Source: Skeletonema tropicum (Eukaryota > Bacillariophyta > Thalassiosirophyceae > Thalassiosirales > Thalassiosiraceae). Taken from it: 64,000 nucleotides of DNA. Location of the stretch: the NCBI GenBank assembly GCA_037178625.1, contig JAWZXG010000035.1, positions 1 through 64,000 of the forward strand, read 5' to 3'. Below the pieces are notes generated by a model. The model was not told where the DNA came from. It was given only the letters and a program-made list of their open reading frames with translations, and made no database searches. Position numbers and translations under genes: made by a program. Shown in pieces: positions 49,527 through 59,769 of this stretch (position 1 is its first letter; each line of letters starts with the position of its first letter).

Positions 49527-51197
49527 ATGATCAGTTTTGCAAGTAGACCGGCTGCTGACGATGACGTTGGCTTCATGTGCGACGCTGGAGAGGTGGCCTC
49601 AATTACTGCTGCTGCCTTTTGTGGTAGCGACGCTGAGGCCATGGCACGCACCGAGACCATCAAATCCTCTCAAAAATCTTCCACCGCTCAGAAAGTGCAC
49701 ACAGTCGCATCCGTCAAGAAGAGTAGCAGCTTCGGCAAAATGATGTCTAAAATCTCCAGTAAATCCAAGGAATCAAAATTCAAACGTCAAGTAGTTGATG
49801 TACAGCGCCCTGTGACTGCATCGCCTACACCTACACCATCACCAACATCTTCTCACTCCGATGCGTCTCTGCACTCCTCACTGGCTTTGGAAGTTGGTAA
49901 AAGTGCACATGAATATCTTGAAGAATGTTTGGTTACTGAAATCTCTGTCCTCGATAGGGCCAAGTTCAACGCCGTCCCCGAGTTCCAGAAGGACCAGTTG
50001 AACATTGGACAACATCTGGGCAAGGGTAGCTACTCTGATGTCTTTGAGGTGAAGCTTAATGTCTCGATCTTTGATGAGAAAAGTGATTCTTTGGATGAAA
50101 TCATCAATGAGCGGTTTGCAGACCTCTGGCTCTCTCCTACAGGACCTCCTCCACCCGTCCATCAGAAGAAGCAAGGAGTTAATACCAAGGTTGCCCGAGA
50201 CGACTTCACTACTGGGGGGAGAAGACCTTCAAGGGCACGCCGTGTCACGTTTTCCAACTCTGTGCGAGAGCCTTTGACACGTCCCAACCGTTGCGATGAA
50301 CGCCAGATAATCTACGCTATGAAGTGCCTTCGTCCTCAAATCCGTACAGATACTGAGCAGTTCATCATCGGAGCTGAAGATTTGGTACATGAAACGGCTC
50401 TGCTGGCCACGTTGGATCATCCCAATATCATCAGCGTGCACGGCCGTGCAGCGGGGCAGTTGAAAGACGCTTTTACATTGAATGATGGATACTTTATCCT
50501 ACTTGATAGGTTGAAGAAAGAGACATTGAAGGACTGCATCGGGGACTGGTGGCGCTATCCCGAGTTCTACCTCCAAGGACCGACTGAGAGGCAGATTGAT
50601 ATTGCTCTATCCATTGCAGAAGCTATCAGTTATCTTCACTCCAAGAACATCGTATACAGAGATTTGAAGCCAGCCAATGTTGGTTTTGATAGTCAAGGTG
50701 TTGTCAAGCTCTTCGACTTTGGTTTCGCTATGGGTCTTCCTAAAGAAAACCACGTTGACGCAAGTAATCCTGGTGGATTACTCTTTGACAAGTGTGGTAC
50801 TCCTCGTTACATGGCGCCCGAAGTTGGGATGGAGCTTGGCTATCGAACTGAAGCCGATGTCTATTCCTATGGGATTTTGCTGTGGGAAATGTGCTCTCTC
50901 AACAAGCCATTTGCTGAATTCAACAACGCTGATGAATTCGAACGAGCTGTCTACATCCAAGGTGTTCGTCCCTCTGTCAAGAAGCATTGGCCTGCTTTAC
51001 TAAGTGAGACGATCAAGAACTGCTGGTCTAATCGGCCAGGTCAGAGGCCAAGTATGCAGAGTGTGGAGAGCATTTTGCGCGAAGTGAAGAAGTCCATTTC
51101 TGGGGGTGAAAATGGTGTTAGGAGGAGACGCACTACCTACTCGAGAGCAATGAGGCGACTCTCGATTAACATGGGTCACGGTTACATTCTTGGTTGA
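49527..51197 (+). CDS. TKL-like protein kinase, paralogue of the 20.9-kb kinase
   Basis: A 556-aa single exon. Residues 1-130 are Ser/Thr-rich. The kinase domain has IGQHLGKGSYSDVFEV (~157-172), an N-lobe insertion of ~85 residues with one DSLDEIINERFADLW unit, then IYAMKCLRPQ (~261), EDLVHETALLATLDHPNIIS, the catalytic loop IVYRDLKPANVGF (~374), KLFDFGFAMG and GTPRYMAPEVG. Unlike its paralogue it keeps Arg before the catalytic Asp (YRD). DVYSYGILLWEMCSLNKPF and a terminal basic tail follow. All catalytic residues are present, so it is probably an active Ser/Thr kinase; pathway unknown. Confidence 0.9.
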   Translation: MISFASRPAADDDVGFMCDAGEVASITAAAFCGSDAEAMARTETIKSSQKSSTAQKVHTVASVKKSSSFGKMMSKISSKSKESKFKRQVVDVQRPVTASPTPTPSPTSSHSDASLHSSLALEVGKSAHEYLEECLVTEISVLDRAKFNAVPEFQKDQLNIGQHLGKGSYSDVFEVKLNVSIFDEKSDSLDEIINERFADLWLSPTGPPPPVHQKKQGVNTKVARDDFTTGGRRPSRARRVTFSNSVREPLTRPNRCDERQIIYAMKCLRPQIRTDTEQFIIGAEDLVHETALLATLDHPNIISVHGRAAGQLKDAFTLNDGYFILLDRLKKETLKDCIGDWWRYPEFYLQGPTERQIDIALSIAEAISYLHSKNIVYRDLKPANVGFDSQGVVKLFDFGFAMGLPKENHVDASNPGGLLFDKCGTPRYMAPEVGMELGYRTEADVYSYGILLWEMCSLNKPFAEFNNADEFERAVYIQGVRPSVKKHWPALLSETIKNCWSNRPGQRPSMQSVESILREVKKSISGGENGVRRRRTTYSRAMRRLSINMGHGYILG

Positions 51198-51379
51198 TTT
51201 GTATCGAGTACCATGGTAAACAAGTAGACTCTTCAGACTGTCTCTGGAGATGATCTTCTGGGGTTGATGAAAGTGAATTGAAAGTAATGGGAGAACTAAT
51301 CACGGGGTTACGTTTGGCCTTCCCGCGTAATTTTGAGATGGAACGAGAAACGCAAAAAATCCATCATCCACCACACCTT

Positions 51380-51577
51380 TTACACCGTCACCATGATGTC
51401 CTCCACTCCTGTGGCCACAGTTAAGCGTGCATATTGAATACGCCTAGAATACTCGGCTTGATCAGTCGCATAAATCATCTTATACGCGCCCAAGCCAGGA
51501 AAACTCAGTCGATCCACCGTAAATGAATAAAATAACGTCGCCATCGACGGCATAAAATTTACCACTTTCACCTCCAT
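51380..51577 (-). other. 65-codon ORF, unknown
   Basis: ATG to stop. The residues FPGLGAYKMIYATDQAEYSRRIQYARLTVATG look like folded-protein sequence rather than random translation. No splice partner or family is recognised. Confidence 0.25.
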
Positions 51578-52736
51578 TCACCCCTCCTATGGACGTTTCG
51601 GCAATGATATGTTACAAAAGAGAGGATATCCTTTCACCACATCAATGTTATATATACATTGGGCGTCTATTTATCCTTGGGTAGTCCAAACCCATTATCT
51701 AATCGATAATCAACCACATTTCACAAGTTAGACAGAATCTATTATTTGCTCCTTAAACGCAATGCTGAAATCAACATCGTGAAGGACCGATAACATCAAA
51801 TGAGTGGTAATTTATATACCAATTGATCGTATGCGTATATTCGAATACTTCGACAAGTGGATGATGCTTTATAGTGATTATAACACATGGGAGACAGTGT
51901 TATGTATGTTGGTTTTGATGTAGGCTAAATATGCAATGAGTTTTACTGAACAAACAAGTATTTCCTCAGAACTCATTGTTATTATCGCTCCCAAGGATGT
52001 TTACTATCATAATAATAATAAGCTGATGCTTGTTTGATCGATATGCATCCCGTTTCCATTAGCTTTCGGTTAGTTGTTGCGTTCGACAGAGACGAAAAAC
52101 ATGTACATTTTTTGTATCATCAAAATGATGTCATAAGAGCTTCCATTCCACTCCAAGGGTCAATTAATCGTCTATCACCATATTAGAGTCGATGGAGAGT
52201 ATTGGTTGCCTTCATTGGTGTTATTGTCACTCCTTATTGCAGTAGGGCCAAAGATAAAAATGAACCATTGATGGACATCGAGTTACGACGTTGAGGATGG
52301 TGTTACCGGCCGAAACATCGGTACACTAAGACACCCACGCCTCCCTATGGATATATACACTCGATTGGTGGGCTGCAAGGATCATGCTTTATGTCTCCAT
52401 GGGTTATGCACCGGCATGACTCTCCCTCCGACATGAACGGCAATGTTTCATTAGGAAACTTCGTGCACGAAACTTTTTATTGAAGGAATACATCGTAACC
52501 AATGCTCCGCGTTTTCTGCGCAGGGGTCGGGTGGTATATGATGAAGCTACTGTAAAAAAACGCGGAGGGTTTGCCATGTACTGGTGTAATGGTAGGAGAT
52601 GTTCTCCGCTGTATAGTGTCTATGGTTGAGGATTTTTTTGAAGTTTGTGCCTTTGTGTGTGATTTTTGCGTGGGGTGACGGAACTTTTCGAAGTCAGGTA
52701 GGTGTCTCAATATTTTTCTAATTTAGTCGAGATTAA

Positions 52737-53006
52737 GAGTGTTTTTTTCTAAGAAACCTGTAGAAATCGCAGAATCTGGAACCGGCACTCAGGTCGCATG
52801 GGCACGTACACGCCACTATAGGCCCAAAATTCGAGATTGCTATTGTTGGCCAAATCCATTAGTTAAGTTAGTGATTAACAATAGGCGGACCGCCCATTTA
52901 ATAATCTGCGGTCGCTTTTGCTGTAGGTGGAGTGTGGGGCGAGTAATTGAGAGGCAAAGTCAAGGCCCAGTTCCACTTTTTACCGGATTTTAAGAAAAAA
53001 ACACTC
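52737..53006. mobile_element. 270-bp MITE-like element flanked by TTAA
   Basis: Inverted ends GAGTGTTTTTTTCT and AGAAAAAAACACTC are flanked on both sides by TTAA (52733-52736 and 53007-53010). There is no coding capacity. TTAA target duplication is the hallmark of piggyBac-type transposition, although the TIR does not start with the usual CCC; a TA-duplicating Tc1/mariner type is an alternative. Confidence 0.6.
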
Positions 53007-53421
53007 TTAAGTGGCGTAACCCCGTGTATAATGTTAAATAAGTGAAAGTAAAGTATGTTTGGGTACAGATTGTCGATACGTATGTACAAAATTAACTCGG
53101 CCAGGCCAAAACAAATAAGTTCAAGTAAAAGGAAAAAGGACATCACATCTTAGGCAACATTGTCCTGAAAAAGACAACATTCAGTCGCGACCGCGACACA
53201 CAACATCTGGCTGGAATTGAAATTGGAATCTTTTTTTTTTTTTTCCGAATTTTTATTTCAAAATCAACCACCACCGTCCATCGATCCAGCTGTTGATCTT
53301 ACAATACAACTATTGTAACTTACAACCATCACCTTGCTTGTCATACATTGGTTGGCAGCATAGTGCGCACATCTATCACCAGGATCGAGGATCGAGGCAA
53401 AAAACTACGTATCTGAGCAGA

Positions 53422-54936
53422 ATGAAATCCCTCAATATCCTCCTCCTCATTGCCGCTGTGACAACGTCAGATGCCTTTTCTCCTCCAACCAATGCGCTGT
53501 TGACAACAAAATACCGCGGCGGTGATCAGGGCAGTAAAAGCAACAGTGGAAGAGCTCGTCTGAACATAAAGACATCATCTTCCTCCGAAAACAATGAAGC
53601 TGTTGAGGACAGTAATTCCTGTTCAATCCCAATGGCATCATTCAATTTGATCAAGGGGGCTGTCGGCTCGGGAGTATTGTCTTTGCCCGCCGGTGTGGCT
53701 GCCATTGGTGATGTGAAATCTGCCCTCGTTCCAGCATCATCCATGTTATTTACTCTAGGCGCAATCAGTGCCTACACCTTTCACTTGCTCGGACGTCTCA
53801 CTGTAGTTGCCAACAATGAATCAACAGATGATACGTCTGCGTCTAAAGTTACAAGTATAGGACAGCTGTGGGAAAAGGAAATTGGAGCATCTTCATCATG
53901 GCTGATAAGTGCGGCTATATTTCTCACATGCTTCGGAACTTGTTTGGCGTACAGTATCATTTTGGGTGATACCTTGACATCATTGGCTCAAACATTTGGG
54001 ATCAATGGGCTGTTTGCGACACGACGAGCGAATATTGCTGCAATTTCCTTATTGGGAGTATATCCATTGACTTGCCTCAAATCTCTTGCGGCATTGGCTC
54101 CAGTTTCCTTGACTGGAATTGTGGGTATTTTGATCACATGTGTTGTCATGGCAATTCGTGCGTTACCTGGAGGTCCGTACTCAACAACTTCAGCAGTGGG
54201 TGCTACGAACTACCTCGCTTCACTAAGTGCTGAATTACGTCCCAGCTTTGGAGTTATCGGTCTACGAAGTCCCAAATCACTCTTGGTCCTCTCTTCAATG
54301 ACAGCGACAGCTTTTCTTGTTCACATGGCGGGGCCAGAGGTGTACCAGACACTACAAAATCCCACACTTGTTCGATTCGGAAAACTTTCGGCTATTGGGT
54401 TTGGTAGCACAGCATTGATTAGTGCATTCATGATGGCTGTTGGGTTTTTGACATTCGGGGGCTCGTGCAAGGGAATGATATTGAACAATTATTCTACTTT
54501 AGATGCTGGAGCAACCCTATGTCGTTTACTAATGGGAGTTAGTTTGTTAGGATCGTATGCATTCTTGGCCAACGCAATGAAAAAAGCGTGGTATGAAATA
54601 TTTTACAAGGGTCAGGAAATCAGTGACAAGATTCACTACCGTACATCCAAAATGTTCATTGGAATATTGACCTCGCTTGCCTTGTTGGTTAGTGATGCTG
54701 GATTTGTTGTAAGTGTGACTGGAGCATTGCTTGGCTCCGCTCTCATATATATGATACCATCGTTCATCTTCTTGAAATCGACACGAAGGAGAATGAATGA
54801 TGGCTCGTTGGCATCCACGCGTGTATTGAAGGTCGAAAGGTTATGGAATAAATTTTTGATTGGTCTTGGGGCGATTTTGGCGTTGGCAGGTGCTGGCATG
54901 TCAGTTGTAAACACCTTCTTCCCGCACATGCTTTAG
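53422..54936 (+). CDS. plastid-targeted amino acid permease-like transporter (AAAP type)
   Basis: About 504 aa from the first ATG (53422). The open frame upstream lacks an ATG. The presequence is MKSLNILLLIAAVTTSDAF followed by SPP, a plastid-type signal peptide with +1 Phe, then a Ser/Lys-rich stretch. The membrane domain starts with SFNLIKGAVGSGVLSLPAGV, the first helix signature of the amino acid/auxin permease (AAAP, SLC32/36/38) family, and continues with about ten hydrophobic helices to the C-terminus. It is probably a proton- or Na+-coupled amino acid transporter in a plastid membrane; the substrate is not predictable. It is convergent with the ankyrin gene, 125 bp apart. Confidence 0.82.
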   Translation: MKSLNILLLIAAVTTSDAFSPPTNALLTTKYRGGDQGSKSNSGRARLNIKTSSSSENNEAVEDSNSCSIPMASFNLIKGAVGSGVLSLPAGVAAIGDVKSALVPASSMLFTLGAISAYTFHLLGRLTVVANNESTDDTSASKVTSIGQLWEKEIGASSSWLISAAIFLTCFGTCLAYSIILGDTLTSLAQTFGINGLFATRRANIAAISLLGVYPLTCLKSLAALAPVSLTGIVGILITCVVMAIRALPGGPYSTTSAVGATNYLASLSAELRPSFGVIGLRSPKSLLVLSSMTATAFLVHMAGPEVYQTLQNPTLVRFGKLSAIGFGSTALISAFMMAVGFLTFGGSCKGMILNNYSTLDAGATLCRLLMGVSLLGSYAFLANAMKKAWYEIFYKGQEISDKIHYRTSKMFIGILTSLALLVSDAGFVVSVTGALLGSALIYMIPSFIFLKSTRRRMNDGSLASTRVLKVERLWNKFLIGLGAILALAGAGMSVVNTFFPHML

Positions 54937-55061
54937 ATTAGTCCTCTGGCCGGATAGATATAGATTCATCGTCTGGTAGAAAAGTACATTATAGAAATAA
55001 CAACTATGATGTAGGAACTTGTATAGGAGTCAGGGATTCTCATTCAGTAAAAGATATTACT

Positions 55062-56171
55062 TCAATACCCTTCATCTAAACGCTGCTGATGATCTCCTGC
55101 TGCGATATCACCCTGTCTAGGAGAAGGAGCTACATTCGTCAAAGATTTGTGTTGAGGGACATGAACCAGCTGAGCCTGTGGCAAAGGTCGTACTGCTGCT
55201 GCTTCCTTTGCTTTCTCCTCTGCTGCAACTTGAATACCAGCAGTAGCTACACAGCTAATGCAAGTAGCTTCTGGTCCCTTTTTCTTCTGAATTGTTGAAA
55301 ATGACGTTTCATTCTTGGCCTGATTGCAAATGAAGCATCTTCTGAGCCTTCCACCACCATACAATGGTTCTGATTGTTGATGCTGTTGTTGTTGTAAGTG
55401 TTGATTCATAACTCCCGTAGGCTCTTTTCTCTTTTGTCCAACAATAGCGAACGTGGGCATTGTATCAACAAGTGATTTATCATAATCAGCACATTTTAGT
55501 GGATACTGATTGATAGGAGGAACTGTGCGTATTGCTTCTTTTAACTGCGATAACTCACACAGAGGAATGTTTGTAAATGTTTCTCGCTTGCATTTGGAAG
55601 CATTACTGCTTGAATAATAACAACGCCTCCAATAAGGTTTGCAAACAGTGAGCAAGTCATGGCTACGCCTACAGCTTCGTATCTTTTTGTATAAATCTTT
55701 GCTCACATCAAATGCATTCATGTGTAGCTCCTTCTGATCGGCAACGAATGGATCGTCATCGTCATCCTGTACCGCATCTTTTGGACAACCCTTTAATGTA
55801 GGATCTGCCCCTTCTTCTAGCAAGTATTGTAGTACGTGATGGTGACCACGAATGGCTGCCATGGTAGTTGCTGTGACATCAAACCATTCCTGTGTTATTG
55901 GTGCTGTCTGTGCCTGCATATCATCATTACTTCCATCGCGACTACTTAAACCATTATCTTCCACTGGATAGATCTCTGTCCAAATTGGGGCTTGGTTCAT
56001 TATCTTGTTTTTCTCCTCCATGGATATGGAGGCTGCTGCTTCCACTATCCGTTTCACTGCCTCTAAATCACCTCGGGCGGCGGCTTTGATGATTGCTGGT
56101 TTGCTTTCGTTAATGGGAGGAGGAGGTGTCATCACCACGGTAGCTGAAGTAGAGGTTGTTGTTGCCATCAT
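55062..56171 (-). CDS. ankyrin-repeat protein with C-terminal Cys4 motif
   Basis: A 369-aa single exon. Ankyrin-like helices: AIIKAAARGDLEAVKRIVEAA (~26-46) and TTMAAIRGHHHVLQYLLEEGADPTLKG (~101-127), separated by a non-ankyrin loop. A short Cys-containing middle (CRRSHDLLTVCKPYWRRC) follows. Near 283-308 is CFICNQAKNETSF then ATCISC, a CxxC...CxxC pattern likely to bind zinc. A Gln-rich tract (QQQQHQQ) lies at ~262-268 and an Ala/Glu-rich helix near the end. Function unknown; adaptor-type. Confidence 0.72.
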   Translation of the reverse strand: MMATTTSTSATVVMTPPPPINESKPAIIKAAARGDLEAVKRIVEAAASISMEEKNKIMNQAPIWTEIYPVEDNGLSSRDGSNDDMQAQTAPITQEWFDVTATTMAAIRGHHHVLQYLLEEGADPTLKGCPKDAVQDDDDDPFVADQKELHMNAFDVSKDLYKKIRSCRRSHDLLTVCKPYWRRCYYSSSNASKCKRETFTNIPLCELSQLKEAIRTVPPINQYPLKCADYDKSLVDTMPTFAIVGQKRKEPTGVMNQHLQQQQHQQSEPLYGGGRLRRCFICNQAKNETSFSTIQKKKGPEATCISCVATAGIQVAAEEKAKEAAAVRPLPQAQLVHVPQHKSLTNVAPSPRQGDIAAGDHQQRLDEGY

Positions 56172-57827
56172 CGTTACTGATTAGTTTCTATTGCGTGGTA
56201 TTGATGCCAAATTGTTCACGGTGCGTATCTATGGCATACTCCGAACATGTAGCTTGCCCTGGCGGCTGGCGGAGTGCGTGTGCTATTGATTTGAACCCGT
56301 GTGTTAACTTGTATGAGTAGGTATATTTAGCAATAATTCGCACCCCCCCGAATCAAGAATCAGTTGATAGTAACGTGTCGATGATTATCGAGTCGAGGAA
56401 GAGGAGCAGAAGCGTATGACCATCGAAAATAGAAGCGATAGCACGATATTCGGCCGTGCCGCAGCCATTCGCTGCCAATTGCTGGCAAACGGATGAAACC
56501 AAACGAACACCGCACCCCGAATGTATCACGAGGTGTTAGAGAAGGGAGAGAGGTGGTTATAGTTCGTGGTTGTTATTGTTAACGGTGTCTACAATACTAC
56601 TTAAGCCTCTCTAGATCGACCGCCATGTGATTTGCTGGTCGGTAGGTGGGGCTTTAGGTTATGCAATCAGGCGTGAAGAAAGGTGAAGAAGCGTGACCGT
56701 GAAGCTACGAGGTGATAATGAAATGGCGTGACTAAGTGTGACGAGTGTGACTGCGAGTGTGACTGCGAGTGTGAATACGAGTTGACTGAGCGTGACACGT
56801 GAAGCCTCGCGGTGCTTGACCGAGTGTGACTACGAGTGTGAGCGAGTGTGACTGCGAGTGTGAGCGAGTGTGACTGCGAGTGTGACTATCACGCGTGATC
56901 TGTTCAGTGAAAGTACTCCTATTTCAGTGCGAAGGTTGAAGGTTGAGCTCCGCCGTCCGCCGACCGCGACCGCCGAGATCCAAGCTGATCCAAGCTATCT
57001 ACTTATCCCTTCTCTGTCTAACACAACGTTCCATGTTGTTGTGAGTGTAGGACTCTTTATTTCTGGAGGAATAGACTATGTAACGCGGAGGGGGGCGAGA
57101 CTTAGCCCTTGATCATCCATGCAATGATGATGTGTTGATAGTCTGAGACGTTCTATCTATCTCTTGGACATCTAAAATTGAATGGGACCTGTATTATTAG
57201 AGACTTAGGCAATGGGGCAACAAAGATAAATACAGCGATGCCTTTGGTACAGAAGGGGTAGGAAGAAGTAGATCCTTTCTATCGCGGTGGAATCGGTAGT
57301 GTTGACGAATAGTTGGTTTGACGGCAGCTGGCTATTTGAGGATGTTGTTCGAGCCAGGATGAGCAACACGTCCCCCTGGTCACGAATCCTCCTCACATGG
57401 AAACTCAAGACGAAAGTTTGTGTACAAGACGGGGATGAAAAATGAAAATGAAATCAGTAAGGAGTAAGATCCCGATATCGGAATGTCCGAATATCGCTGA
57501 CAATAGATATCTCGTATTATAACGCACACCCATCCACGGAGATGGCGATAGGTCGGGACAAGGGTAGGTCGGGATCTTATATACAAGATTTCACCGCGTC
57601 ATTTTTTAGCTGTCGCTGATAAGTACTTAAGGTCTCTGGCCTGAACGCACCAAAATGGAACGAAATTATTTACTTTAGGTCAGGCAAAACCATACGAACT
57701 CTTCCTGCTTTGCGTCAATATCTACTAGCCGATCAGGCTATAATCTATAATGTCTAAGTAGTAGTGTGCATTCTATTCCAAAATGAAGCATATATCCATC
57801 ATAAAACAGCCACGCACAGCAAATCAA
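56172..57827. other. 1.65 kb intergenic, minisatellite near 56.8 kb
   Basis: No gene supported; short frames at 56870-57586 look accidental. A degenerate 12-bp minisatellite (GTGTGACTGCGA and variants) runs from ~56731 to ~56886. A CGATATTCGG/CCGAATATCG-like AT/CG patch is near 57475-57500. Confidence 0.55.
56731..56886. repeat. 12-bp minisatellite GTGTGACTGCGA
   Basis: At least eight imperfect tandem units based on GAGTGTGACTGC, interrupted by one diverged block (GTTGACTGAGCGTGACACG). Confidence 0.8.
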
Positions 57828-59534
57828 TCAATACAACTTCATAAACACAATCAAAAAGATCAAAATCCCAAACACCTTCAAAATCAACCCCCGATTACCC
57901 TTGGTCATCCCATAAACTTTCACCAACTCATCATGTCCCGCATCAATATCCAATCCTGCTGCCTCGACATCATCCTCAATCCGTTCTAATACTTCCCCCT
58001 GTTGACTAATCAATGTGGACATTTTGGTAAACATGACACCTAATTCGGCAATACTCTTTTCGGCTAGACGAGCGGAGGCGAGTCGGGATTGTGCTGCGCG
58101 GTTTTGACGACGTTCTTGTATTTGTTGTTGGACTGTTGTTGCAGTTGTGGAAGAGGAGGTGTCTTTGTTGTATTTGTCATCGTCATTGCCGTGATCAATT
58201 TGAATGCGTGATTGTTGCTGCTGCTGTTGTTGTTTGCGTTGTCGTATTCCCGTGGCAAAGGATGATGGTGCAGATGATGATGTAGTTGTTGATATTCCAC
58301 CATATCCAGCACGTGTTGCAGTGCCACCATATCCAGCAGATGATGCTGTTGCTGCTGCGTTGTTACTAGTAGTTGTACCACCATATCCAGCATAACCAGA
58401 ATATCCTGATGACGACGATGTATTCTTATTCGCATTACCTCCTCGCCTCTGTACTCCATTACTACTACCACCACCCGATGTAGCTGTAAACAATGGTGAT
58501 TGAAATTGAGACGATGCATTCTTTGCATTGCTAGTATTTGGTGGTAATCGACTTGGTGGTTGTGTCAATCGTGTCGCAGCAGTACTTGCAGTTGTTGTTC
58601 GTGGTCGTAGAGGTCCACGACACGTTCCATTAGTTGCAGTAACAGCTGTAGTATTACCACCACCAGCTATTGCACCACCAGTCGCCAACAACTTTCGTCG
58701 ATTCGTTTGATCTCTCAACACTTGACTCCTCGTTTCCAACTCACGTTTCAACTGTTCCATACGTTCCTTTGCCAAATGTTCCAATTGTGTTGATACCAAT
58801 TCATAATGTTTACGTCTCTGTCCGGAACTTTTCATTCGTTTATTATTGGAATTAGTAGTAGTAGTAGTACTACCATCCGAATTTACTACCACGGCGGATG
58901 GTGGCATGGTAGTAGTACCCGCCAATCGTACCAATTCACAAACCTGTTTCAATTCCTGCGCTGCCTCTTGAAATTTGGACATGAGTGAATTGATTTGTTG
59001 CGTGGGGTCATTCGTATGTCCTCGTTTACGAACGAGTGAGTGTAATTGGGATAAATTGTGGTCAAGTAGGGAGAGGAGGGATTGAGAGTCGGATAGGAGG
59101 GAGGTGGTGGAGTCGTTATTGTTATTGTGGTCATTATTGTCGTGGAGATGATGATGATCGAAGGAGGAGGGTGGTGGCGGTGGAGGTTGATAGAGTGTCA
59201 ATTGTGCAGGATTTATATCTACAAGCCATTCTGGAAATTCGTCATTTTTAGTATTAGTCAATGACTTGGATTGAAATAGTAATGACCCCTGCTGACCCTG
59301 CTGCTGCTGCTGTTGTTGTAATTGCTGTTGTTGTTGTTGCAGTCGTTGTCGATGTTGCTGCTGACCAATTTTCAATGCCGTTCGTGCACAAGACAGTAAT
59401 TCGTTGGTTCGATTGACTGCCTGAGATTTCCACGGCTGTTGCTGCTGCTGATACTGAGACGACGACGACTTCTTCTTTTGATCTGATAGGAGGTGTGGTG
59501 GAAGGCCACCGCTGGATGGGGGTGGAGATGCCAT
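57828..59534 (-). CDS. SED5: Qa-SNARE of the Sed5/syntaxin-5 type with long homopeptide inserts
   Basis: A 568-aa single exon. An N-terminal motif VNRTNELLSCA (~38-48) resembles the RTxEF start of Sed5. A helical region at ~155-205 and ~240-285 (LSQLHSLV..., YELVSTQLEHLAKERMEQLK) fits an Habc bundle. The C-terminus holds the SNARE motif: SIAELGVMFTKMSTLISQQG followed by EVLERIEDDVEAAG, with the zero-layer Gln, then a single C-terminal anchor LILKVFGILIFLIVFMKLY. ELG and NRGLILKVF are Sed5-like. It mediates ER-Golgi and intra-Golgi fusion. At 568 aa it is far longer than typical Sed5 (~300-350); the excess is Q, N, S/T and G runs. Confidence 0.85.
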   Translation of the reverse strand: MASPPPSSGGLPPHLLSDQKKKSSSSQYQQQQQPWKSQAVNRTNELLSCARTALKIGQQQHRQRLQQQQQQLQQQQQQQGQQGSLLFQSKSLTNTKNDEFPEWLVDINPAQLTLYQPPPPPPSSFDHHHLHDNNDHNNNNDSTTSLLSDSQSLLSLLDHNLSQLHSLVRKRGHTNDPTQQINSLMSKFQEAAQELKQVCELVRLAGTTTMPPSAVVVNSDGSTTTTTNSNNKRMKSSGQRRKHYELVSTQLEHLAKERMEQLKRELETRSQVLRDQTNRRKLLATGGAIAGGGNTTAVTATNGTCRGPLRPRTTTASTAATRLTQPPSRLPPNTSNAKNASSQFQSPLFTATSGGGSSNGVQRRGGNANKNTSSSSGYSGYAGYGGTTTSNNAAATASSAGYGGTATRAGYGGISTTTSSSAPSSFATGIRQRKQQQQQQQSRIQIDHGNDDDKYNKDTSSSTTATTVQQQIQERRQNRAAQSRLASARLAEKSIAELGVMFTKMSTLISQQGEVLERIEDDVEAAGLDIDAGHDELVKVYGMTKGNRGLILKVFGILIFLIVFMKLY

Positions 59535-59769
59535 GGTTGTTATCTTTTTTATGCTGTGCCAACAGTTTTGGTGTGTGACTGTGTGAGGGATATCACGCTA
59601 TGTGTGATGTGATGGAATGTGACGTGACCCAGGCTCTACATTTTTTGATTTTCAAATACAATGTAATTTCAGGACATCATCTCACGTGCACCTACCGTGC
59701 CGTCAGATCGGTACACTTGAGCACAAGCAAGTCAATAAGTACGATAACAAACAGACCCATTGCTTCACA
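59535..59769. promoter_or_regulatory. divergent upstream region of SED5 and the PDZ-protein gene
   Basis: 235 bp between divergent start codons, containing GTGTGACTGTGTGAG, GTGATGTGATGGAATGTGACGTGACCC and TCACGTGCACC (an E/G-box CACGTG at ~59682). The CACGTG palindrome is a plausible bHLH/bZIP site; no function is shown. Confidence 0.35.

Larger units (their letters stand above)
51198..53421. other. 2.2-kb gene-poor region
   Basis: No confident gene. A minus-strand 65-codon frame with ATG at 51577 (to 51380; VDRLSFPGLGAYKMIYATDQ...) has coding-like composition and might be an exon remnant. A 270-bp TTAA-flanked inverted-repeat element is at 52737-53006. A T16-class homopolymer lies near 53230 upstream of the permease gene. 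Confidence 0.5.
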
